Source: an uncultured Clostridia bacterium
Lineage (GTDB): Bacteria; Bacillota; Clostridia; Christensenellales; Aristaeellaceae
Assembly: GCA_934647145.1 (NCBI GenBank)
Contig: CAKUFB010000006.1
Coordinates: 1-23,513, forward strand
Length of the DNA stretch: 23,513 nucleotides
Direction of reading: 5' to 3'
In this document: positions 15,313 through 20,643 of the stretch, piece after piece
Layout: every line of letters starts with the position of its first letter
Position numbering within the stretch: position 1 is the first letter of the stretch
Notes under the pieces: generated by a model
Seen by the model: the letters and a program-made list of their open reading frames with translations, nothing else
Database searches by the model: none
What the model was told of the DNA's origin: nothing
Position numbers and translations under genes: made by a program

Positions 15313-15341
15313 TTGTGCGGCGAGCGCCGCGGTGATATAAT
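15313..15341 (+). promoter_or_regulatory. promoter of the DUF4870-like membrane protein gene
   Basis: TTGTGC (15313-15318) and TATAAT (15336-15341) are separated by 17 bp, with TGA before the -10 (extended -10). The start codon is 32 nt downstream. Confidence 0.75.
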
Positions 15342-15373
15342 GTCTGCAGGAAACAGACGAAAGGGGTATGACA

Positions 15374-15718
15374 ATGAAAATCTTCGAAGCTTCCGATTAT
15401 CAGCAGAATCGCCTGGCTGCATCCTTCGGCTATGTGATTTTCTTTATTCCGCTGCTCGTGTGTCCGAATTCAAGGCTGGGCCGCTACGCCGCCAATCAGG
15501 GACTGCTCGGTTTCCTGAGCATGCTGGCGGTGACGGTGGCGTTCTGGATCGTCAAGCTGATCCTGGGCTGGATTCCGGTGCTGGACGATCTGATCAAAAT
15601 TACGGATAAGCTGGCTCACCTGGCGGTGCTGGGCGTGATGATCTACGGCGCGATCAACTGCTATCGCGGCGAGGCGCGCCCGCTGCCCTATGTCGGCCAG
15701 TATGAGCTGATCAGGTAA
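15374..15718 (+). CDS. small multi-span membrane protein (DUF4870/YtxH-neighbour type)
   Basis: This 114-residue protein has three hydrophobic segments (about 17-32, 45-64 and 78-96). Its ASFGYVIFFIPLLV...YAANQGLL...LAVLGVMIYGAINCYRGEARPLPYVG layout matches small membrane proteins of the DUF4870 kind. The ATG at 15374 was chosen over 15368 because AAAGGGG is about 8 nt upstream of it. It is a single gene with its own extended -10 promoter and a strong two-hairpin terminator. Function is unknown. The family call is moderate. Confidence 0.72.
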   Translation: MKIFEASDYQQNRLAASFGYVIFFIPLLVCPNSRLGRYAANQGLLGFLSMLAVTVAFWIVKLILGWIPVLDDLIKITDKLAHLAVLGVMIYGAINCYRGEARPLPYVGQYELIR

Positions 15719-15722
15719 CAAT

Positions 15723-15782
15723 CAGCTTGTCAAAACTTTTTTGACAAGCTGAAGCGGCCTCCGAATATGGAGGCCGCTTTTC
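15723..15782 (+). terminator. two-hairpin terminator
   Basis: The first hairpin (15723-15751) is a 13-bp perfect stem with a 3-nt loop. It belongs to a 34-nt block identical to 38-71. The second (15752-15779) has an 11-bp stem (AAGCGGCCTCC with GGAGGCCGCTT) and a 6-nt loop followed by TTTT. It starts 5 nt after the upstream stop. The second is a classic intrinsic terminator. Confidence 0.88.
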
Positions 15783-15834
15783 GTATGCGCTGTCGCGAAG
15801 AGCGCTTCGCTTTCCTCGGTTATAACCCGCGCCG

Positions 15835-15940
15835 CATTCGGGGAACTACATTTCTCCATCTCATACTTCTCGTGGATCATAGTGCTTTCCGGGAGAGCTC
15901 GAGAGGGGCCTTTCTCAGAAAGGCCGCCTCTCGATCGTTC
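15835..15940 (-). repeat. partial hairpin element (one end only)
   Basis: The CGAGAGG-type hairpin (15900-15933) is almost identical to those at 7441-7474 and 23395-23428, including the extra base on one arm. Next to it, on the minus strand, come CTCTCCCGGAAAGCAC and a degenerate TATGATCC. The GTTCCCCGAATG motif lies at 15835-15846. No CTGGGGAGG-type partner hairpin is present. It follows the stop of the SANT-domain gene by about 20 nt and may act as its terminator. Confidence 0.7.
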
Positions 15941-15954
15941 CCCTCGTTCCCCCG

Positions 15955-16779
15955 TCACTCCGCCGCGGACTCGAGCGCGCCCAGGCGCTGGACGAGCGAA
16001 TCGCAGAAGGCGGCGAGGTGCTCGGCGCGATCCTGAGGGGACTGGAGCACGAAATCCTTGACGGTGACCTCGACCTCGTGGGCGGCGTCGCGCAGGCGGC
16101 GGATGGTTTCGGCCTGCTCGGCGAGGTTGAGGCGGCACAGGTCGAGGCGAACATTGAGGCGATCAACCTGGGCGCTGGGCGCGGCCTGCGGCTCGGCGCG
16201 CTCGCGGATCAGGCGGCAGATGGCCTCGCAGGCCCTGACCAGCTCGGGGTCGGAAGTCTCGCGGGCGGTCGAGGCGAGCTTTTCGGCGGCGTCGGGCAGC
16301 GTGGCGCGCACGCGCGGGCGCACCTGGGTCTCGTCGCAGGCAATGCCCTGCGCGCGGAGCTTTTCGGCGGCGGACTTGATCAGCTCGGGGCGGTTCTTGA
16401 GCACGCTGCGGTACTTGTTCTGATAGCGCAGCATCAGGCTGTGATCGCCGCCCGCAAGCTCCTGCAGACAGGCGCGCACCGACTGGCCGCGGGACTTGCC
16501 GCGCAGTACGTTTTCAACCAGCTGCTCGACCTCCGGCTCGGTGAAGGGCACGAAGCGCGCGGCGCGTTGGGCTCCGTCCTCGCGCAGGCGAACCTGGGCG
16601 TAGTAGTAGTTGCGGATGCTGTTGGGGCGGCGGCCGGTCTGCCGGGCGATCTGCTCGAAGACCTGCTTGAGCGGGAGCCCCTGCTGCTGCGCCTCGTCGG
16701 CGGTCTCCCACAGCAGGTTCGACTCGGATTCGCTCCAGCCCGAGTGGCGGCTTTTCTCAGAAAGAGCGGACTGTTCCAT
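15955..16779 (-). CDS. Myb/SANT-like DNA-binding protein, possibly with a second repeat
   Basis: This 274-residue cytoplasmic protein opens with a clear Myb/SANT-like unit (about 14-60). It contains SGWSESESNLLWETADEA, then GLPLKQVFEQIARQTGRRPN and SIRNYYYAQ, similar to RsfA-type prespore regulators. Residues about 76-128 look like a second, diverged unit (VPFTEPEVEQLVE, then LMLRYQNKYRSVL). The remainder is helical, with a probable coiled coil at 204-245. The ATG at 16779 has GGAGG 9 nt upstream. Upstream in-frame codons run into the divergent promoter and are rejected. It is divergent from the SGNH esterase gene. The DNA-binding role is inferred from the fold; targets are unknown. Confidence 0.75.
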   Translation of the reverse strand: MEQSALSEKSRHSGWSESESNLLWETADEAQQQGLPLKQVFEQIARQTGRRPNSIRNYYYAQVRLREDGAQRAARFVPFTEPEVEQLVENVLRGKSRGQSVRACLQELAGGDHSLMLRYQNKYRSVLKNRPELIKSAAEKLRAQGIACDETQVRPRVRATLPDAAEKLASTARETSDPELVRACEAICRLIRERAEPQAAPSAQVDRLNVRLDLCRLNLAEQAETIRRLRDAAHEVEVTVKDFVLQSPQDRAEHLAAFCDSLVQRLGALESAAE

Positions 16780-16893
16780 GATGATATTCCTCCAGACTTG
16801 CTTACTGCTAAAAATTATGTGCGCGAGGCGGGGTGAATATACAACATACGGTAGATTTTCCGGGGGAATTTGCGATGGGCGGGCCAAAGGGAA

Positions 16894-16922
16894 TTGCACG
16901 CGCGGAGAAAACCGTGTATAAT
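16894..16922 (+). promoter_or_regulatory. promoter of the SGNH esterase gene
   Basis: TTGCAC (16894-16899) and TATAAT (16917-16922) are separated by exactly 17 bp, 29 nt before the start codon. Confidence 0.8.
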
Positions 16923-16951
16923 GAGGAAAAGCTGTGCAAAGGAGAATGTGC

Positions 16952-17950
16952 ATGATCATCGACGGACGGTTTGAGTTCTTCAACGAGGAAGAGGCGCTGC
17001 ATACGCCCGAGGGAACCTGTTACTCCCGCGTGCCGCTGTCCGTGCGCGCGCAGATGAGCGAGACCGCGCAGAACGTCGCCACACTGTCCGCGACCGGCGC
17101 GGAGATCCGGTTCGTGTTCAACGAGGGCTGCGACAGGGCCGAGCTGCAGGCGTACTGCGAAAACGAGTTCGTGACGCTGGGACTGTATTACGGCTGCTTT
17201 CAGGGCGGCTGGCAGTGGCTGGGCAGCTACGGCCTGTTCCAGGGCGAAAACCGGGTGCCCATCGCGCGGCCTGAGAACATTGAGCGCCTGCGCGAGGTCG
17301 CGAGGGAGCGGGGAGACGCGTTCTCGCCGGACGTGATGCGCCTGTGCATCCGCAGCGGACGACTGCGCGACGTGCGCCTTGAAGGCGACGTGCGCCCGCC
17401 CCGGCTGGATGAAACGCCCCGCGGGCGCGTGCTGTTCTATGGCTCCTCGATCACTCACGGCTCGCTGAGCCACCTGCCCGGAAGCGACTACGCCACCCGC
17501 GTCTGCGCGCAGCTGGGCATGGATCGCATCAACAAGGGCATGGCCGGCACCTGCCTGATGGAAAGGGCGGTCGCCGACTACCTGGCCGCGCGGGACGACT
17601 ATGACTTCGCCGTGTACGAGCTGGGCTCGAACATCCCCGACACGATGAGCGAGGAGGAATTCTGCGGGCGCGTGAAGTACCTGCTGTCGGCCTATGCGAA
17701 GGCGCACCCGGACAAGCCGCTGTTCGTCATCGACGACCTGATCATACTGGGCGAAGGCCATGAGGCGCGCAGGCGGCAGGTGAGGGCCTGCCTTCAGCAG
17801 CTCGGCAACTCGAACTTCGTCTACATCAACGGCCGCGAGATGCTGCCCGACGCAAAGTACCTCAGCGCCGACTTCGTGCATCCCACCGTCGAGGGCCATC
17901 TCGTCATGAGCGACTGCCTGCTGCGCGCGGTGCGGGAGACGCTGGGGTAA
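16952..17950 (+). CDS. SGNH/GDSL-family hydrolase (probable carbohydrate esterase)
   Basis: This 332-residue protein has an N-terminal beta-rich domain (about 1-150) and a C-terminal SGNH esterase domain. Block I is FYGSSITHG with the nucleophile expected at Ser166 (GSS replaces GDS). Block II is NKGMAGTC near 194-201, block III is ELGSN near 223-227 and block V is DFVHPT with D307 and H310. This architecture occurs in deacetylases of plant or host glycans. The ATG at 16952 was chosen because AAAGGAG lies 7 nt upstream; two earlier in-frame ATGs are too close to that site or before it. No signal peptide is visible. It has its own promoter and diverges from the SANT-domain gene. The ester substrate is unknown. 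Confidence 0.85.
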   Translation: MIIDGRFEFFNEEEALHTPEGTCYSRVPLSVRAQMSETAQNVATLSATGAEIRFVFNEGCDRAELQAYCENEFVTLGLYYGCFQGGWQWLGSYGLFQGENRVPIARPENIERLREVARERGDAFSPDVMRLCIRSGRLRDVRLEGDVRPPRLDETPRGRVLFYGSSITHGSLSHLPGSDYATRVCAQLGMDRINKGMAGTCLMERAVADYLAARDDYDFAVYELGSNIPDTMSEEEFCGRVKYLLSAYAKAHPDKPLFVIDDLIILGEGHEARRRQVRACLQQLGNSNFVYINGREMLPDAKYLSADFVHPTVEGHLVMSDCLLRAVRETLG

Positions 17951-17958
17951 CGCTGGGG

Positions 17959-18135
17959 GGAACGTTGGGGAGACGGCTTTTCTGACCGGGCAGTGCCCGG
18001 ACCCACTTGCTGCCGCGCAGCCATAAGAAATGCAATTCGTAAACAAAGCAAGTGCGGCCACAAGGCGATTTTTGCGCCTCCCAAGACCTCATCCGGAAAG
18101 CACGAGAAGCAAAACAATTCCCCGAATGAAGTGCG
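17959..18135 (+). repeat. degenerate hairpin-element remnant
   Basis: The gap after the SGNH gene begins GGAACGTTGGGGAGA, like the edge of the complete elements, but the closing arm is missing. A separate 7-bp perfect hairpin (CCGGGCA with TGCCCGG, 17986-18000) follows. Further on come CTCCCAAGACCTCATCCGGAAAGCAC-like bases (about 18077-18103) and AATTCCCCGAATGA (18116-18129), all in the family order. It looks like a worn copy. Confidence 0.5.
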
Positions 18136-18199
18136 GGCGGGAGAGGAAAGCGGCGCGGGTGAATGCGCCTCAAAGGACGAAACAAAGGAGAATGAAAGC

Positions 18200-18991
18200 A
18201 TGAAGATTTACATTTCGGTGGACATGGAGGGCATCAGCGGGATCAACTGCCCGGACTACGTGACGCGGGACGGAAGGCTGTACGCCGTGGGTCAGCGCCT
18301 GGCGACGGCCGATACAAACGCCGCGGTTCGGGGCGCGTTCGACGGCGGCGCGGACGAGGTGATCGTGGCCGACATGCACGGCGGGTCGGGCAACCTGCTG
18401 GTGGAGAGCCTGGATCCGCGCGCGATGCTGATGGCGGGCGTGCCGCACCAGCCGAGGTTTCCCTTCCTGCGCGGCGCGGACGGCCTGTTCCTGCTGGGCT
18501 ATCACGCGATGGCGGGCACGCTGGGCGCAAACCTGGAGCACACGATGACCAGCGCCGCCTGGCACCGTTTCTGCGTCAACGGCCGCCCCTACGGCGAGCT
18601 GGGCATCGACGCGGAGATTGCCGCCGAGTACGGCGTGCCGGTCGTTATGGTGTCCGGCGACGACAAGCTGTGCGCCGAGGCGCAGGAATGGCTGGGCGAG
18701 GTGGAGCGCGCCCAGGTCAAGTGGGGCGTCGGCCGGCAGAGCGCGCTGTGCCTGTCGCCCGCGCGCGGCCAGGAGATTGTCTATGAGCATGCGCGCCGGG
18801 CGGTCGAGCGCCTGAAGCGGAGAGAGGCCTTTGCGTTCCCTGAGACGCACAATCCCGCCCGCGTCGCGATCACCTACAAGATGATGCCCGACGCGGACGC
18901 GGCCAATGTGTACGGCACGCGCCGCCTGGACGGCTACACGGTCGAGACCACCTGGCCGAGTCTTTCCGCGATGTACGGCGGAGTGGAGTGA
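18200..18991 (+). CDS. D-aminopeptidase DppA-like, M55 family metallopeptidase
   Basis: This 263-residue protein matches peptidase family M55, zinc-dependent cytoplasmic enzymes that remove N-terminal D-amino acids. The Bacillus subtilis DppA zinc ligands and catalytic His map cleanly: D8 and E10 (SVDMEGISG), H60 (ADMHGGSGN), H102 (GYHAMAG), H114 (EHTMTS) and E133 (GELGIDAE). Length is typical. The ATG at 18200 has AAAGGAG 9 nt upstream; the frame upstream is non-coding repeat sequence. It probably salvages D-Ala-containing wall peptides. It lies 249 nt after the esterase gene, with a repeat remnant between, so co-transcription is uncertain. A hairpin terminator follows. Confidence 0.9.
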   Translation: MKIYISVDMEGISGINCPDYVTRDGRLYAVGQRLATADTNAAVRGAFDGGADEVIVADMHGGSGNLLVESLDPRAMLMAGVPHQPRFPFLRGADGLFLLGYHAMAGTLGANLEHTMTSAAWHRFCVNGRPYGELGIDAEIAAEYGVPVVMVSGDDKLCAEAQEWLGEVERAQVKWGVGRQSALCLSPARGQEIVYEHARRAVERLKRREAFAFPETHNPARVAITYKMMPDADAANVYGTRRLDGYTVETTWPSLSAMYGGVE

Positions 18992-19015
18992 AGCGCACAG
19001 ATGCGGTTTGAAGCG

Positions 19016-19047
19016 GGATGGGTCAGCGCCTGACTCATCCTATCTTT
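19016..19047 (+). terminator. probable terminator after the D-aminopeptidase gene
   Basis: A 10-bp stem (GGATGGGTCA with TGACTCATCC, one wobble) and a 5-nt loop are followed by TATCTTT, 24 nt after the stop codon. Confidence 0.7.
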
Positions 19048-19083
19048 GGGGGGGAGGAAAGCGTATCCCGAGCACACACAAAA

Positions 19084-19109
19084 CGGCCGACCTGATCACA
19101 GGCCGGCCG
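19084..19109. other. GC-rich hairpin
   Basis: An 11-bp stem with one mismatch (CGGCCGACCTG with CAGGCCGGCCG) and an ATCA loop, without a T-run. It may be a second terminator or the 5' boundary of the following non-coding region. Confidence 0.4.
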
Positions 19110-19155
19110 CGTCGCTGATTAAGGCTTCTCGCACAACATGATTACTTTACTAATG

Positions 19156-19188
19156 AAAGGAGGTATTATGAAGATTCATCGATTTTGA
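19156..19188 (+). other. strong ribosome site with a six-codon open frame
   Basis: AAAGGAGG (19156-19163) is followed at 4 nt by ATG and a frame of six codons (MKIHRF) ending in TGA at 19186-19188. It lies just upstream of the candidate structured RNA. It may be a leader peptide, the stub of a lost gene, or chance. Confidence 0.35.
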
Positions 19189-19242
19189 TTGTCTTGCATT
19201 GCCTCGTTCTCATGATGTCGCTTGCTGTTCTATGAAGTTGTA

Positions 19243-19429
19243 ATGCCTGCCTCGCCCCGGAATCCTGCGAAGTCCCATCGGGGAAGTGGATGTCAGGGGA
19301 AACACGAGAAGAAGTACCAGTTGGTCAGTGTAGACTGTTTGATTTCTGCATGCTTCGAGAGGTATCCATCTATCTGATCAACGGGGCGAGGCAAGAGAAG
19401 TAGTGAGTTTCCGCATTGTTCAATGGCAT
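19243..19429 (+). ncRNA. candidate structured non-coding RNA
   Basis: In a 627-nt gap with visibly lower GC and no credible protein gene, two 12-nt arms (TGCCTCGCCCCG at 19248-19259; CGGGGCGAGGCA at 19382-19393) are perfect inverted repeats enclosing 122 nt. Nested inside are a 9-bp stem with wobbles (19286-19294 with 19361-19369) and two 4-bp hairpins (ACCA/TGGT at 19316-19325; CAGT-GTAG-ACTG at 19326-19337). A short CCC/GGG hairpin lies at 19274-19282. AUGCC (19243-19247) can pair with GGCAU (19425-19429) outside. A T6 terminator lies at 19491-19517. The size would suit a stand-alone RNA such as the raiA class, but I cannot confirm any class. Strand is inferred from the terminator. Confidence 0.5.
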
Positions 19430-19450
19430 CGCCTCCTCATCAGTTTATTG

Positions 19451-19486
19451 GGTTTGCCGTTAGGTTTACCGTTGGGGTTGCCGCCC
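19451..19486 (+). repeat. three degenerate 12-nt tandem units
   Basis: GGTTTGCCGTTA, GGTTTACCGTTG and GGGTTGCCGCCC follow one another directly. One frame would read as repeated Gly-Leu-Pro-Leu, but no supported gene contains it. Confidence 0.5.
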
Positions 19487-19490
19487 AATC

Positions 19491-19517
19491 CGCATCGCCT
19501 GATGCGCTCTCTTTTTT
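19491..19517 (+). terminator. putative terminator closing the non-coding region
   Basis: A CGCATC/GATGCG stem with a 4-nt loop is followed after 5 nt by TTTTTT. The stem is short, so this is a weak call. Confidence 0.45.
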
Positions 19518-19600
19518 GACCTTTCCTTCCTGCATCTATATATTAACACACGGAGAACGCTTTGTCAATAGCTGTTTTACAAAAAAGCAGACACTTTTTC

Positions 19601-19616
19601 CGCGAAAATTTTCGCG
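19601..19616. other. 16-nt perfect palindrome after the AraC gene
   Basis: CGCGAAAATTTTCGCG is perfectly self-complementary and lies 2 nt after the AraC stop. As a minus-strand hairpin it could help termination. It could equally be a protein-binding site. Confidence 0.45.
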
Positions 19617-19618
19617 CC

Positions 19619-20446
19619 TCACTTTTCGCATATCCGAACGCGCACCTGACTGGGCAGCATGCCGGTATAGCGCTTGAAGGTCTTGGAGAAGTATTTGCTG
19701 TCCGGGATGCCCACGGCCTCGGCGACCTCGCTGACGGTGAACTTGCCGCTGGCCAGCAGCTCGCCGGCTTTGCGCACGCGCAGGGAGTTGCGGTAGTCCA
19801 CCGGCGACATGCCCTTGCACTCGAAAAACAGCCGCCGGAAGCCGCCCGCGCTCAGCGCGCACATCTGCGCCAGCTCCTCGATCGAGTTGTTTTCCCGCAG
19901 GTTGTTTTCCAGGTAGTTCAGGCCGTTGTAGATGCGCCGCATGTTTTCCTCATACTGACTGCGGCTGTGCTCGCGCATGAAGTCGCACAGCAGCTTTGCG
20001 GCGTTTCCCAGGCGCTCCAGGCAGTAGTACGGCTCTCCGGCGTTCTGCTTTCGCTCGATTTCTTCCATCAGGCCGCTGTACACGCCGTGCTCGTCGTGAA
20101 ACAGCAGCGTGGGCGCGTCGCAGAAATGCACCGCCTCGCCGCTCTCCTCGTCGCGCAGCTGCACGTTGATCACGCCCATGCGGCAGGTCTCCCGGCCGGC
20201 GCTGCGGCTGCGGTAGGGCAGGCCCATCGGTATGAGCAGCATGTCGCCCACGGTCAGGAACACCGTCTGCTCGCCGAAGTCGAAGATGCGTTCCCCGCTG
20301 ATGATATACACGAAGCGATCCCACTGCGCGCTGTTTTCGCGGTAGGTTTTGCTGGCGGCGGCCGAGGCGATGCCCATGCTGATGTGGGTCAGGGCCAGCT
20401 TTCGGCGCGCGTCGTACATGATGTCCTGTATGTTCACCTGGCTCAT
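19619..20446 (-). CDS. AraC family transcriptional regulator
   Basis: This protein of about 275 residues has an N-terminal cupin-like sensing domain (FVYIISGERIFDFGEQTVFL, then VGDMLLIPMGLPYRS). A linker and a C-terminal pair of helix-turn-helix motifs follow. The first has IEELAQMCALSAGGFRRLFF and MSPVDYRNSLRVRKA. The second has TVSEVAEAVGIPDSKYFSKT and FKRYTGMLPSQVR. The minus-strand TATAAT at 20464-20469 excludes the GTG at 20458 as start. ATG 20446 would sit on a leader of about 11 nt. GTG 20437, with AAGGAG at 9 nt, is the alternative. It is divergent from the GH89-like gene and probably regulates it in response to a sugar ligand. Confidence 0.88.
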   Translation of the reverse strand: MSQVNIQDIMYDARRKLALTHISMGIASAAASKTYRENSAQWDRFVYIISGERIFDFGEQTVFLTVGDMLLIPMGLPYRSRSAGRETCRMGVINVQLRDEESGEAVHFCDAPTLLFHDEHGVYSGLMEEIERKQNAGEPYYCLERLGNAAKLLCDFMREHSRSQYEENMRRIYNGLNYLENNLRENNSIEELAQMCALSAGGFRRLFFECKGMSPVDYRNSLRVRKAGELLASGKFTVSEVAEAVGIPDSKYFSKTFKRYTGMLPSQVRVRICEK

Positions 20447-20463
20447 CTCCTTCTGCACCTTCC

Positions 20464-20469
20464 ATTATA
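20464..20469 (-). promoter_or_regulatory. -10 box of the AraC gene
   Basis: TATAAT on the minus strand lies only 17 nt before the ATG at 20446, implying a very short leader. No good -35 is seen, consistent with an activator-dependent or autoregulated promoter. Confidence 0.5.
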
Positions 20470-20565
20470 AGGGCTGCGGCGGCAACCGGACGTTAAGTTA
20501 CGATGAAAAATCGCGGGAGGCATAACATCACGGCCGATGTTACTCACTTCACATGGCGAAATTGA

Positions 20566-20594
20566 TTGCCTCAGGCATGCACGCGTGTTATAAT
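20566..20594 (+). promoter_or_regulatory. promoter of the GH89-like gene
   Basis: TTGCCT (20566-20571) and TATAAT (20589-20594) are separated by 17 bp, with TGT before the -10. The start codon is 49 nt downstream. The 95 nt between this -35 and the AraC -10 are the likely regulator-binding region. Confidence 0.75.
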
Positions 20595-20643
20595 TTTCGC
20601 AACGGGAGAGGCTCCCACAACACAGAATACTCGGAGGTGCTTT

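Noticed and set aside
19248..19393. Retron msr-msd region, suggested by the 12-bp inverted repeat pair
   Set aside because: No reverse transcriptase gene is nearby and no long msd hairpin is visible; a generic structured RNA is a better description.
18992..19618. tmRNA, RNase P RNA or SRP RNA
   Set aside because: None of the conserved core sequences I know for these RNAs is present.
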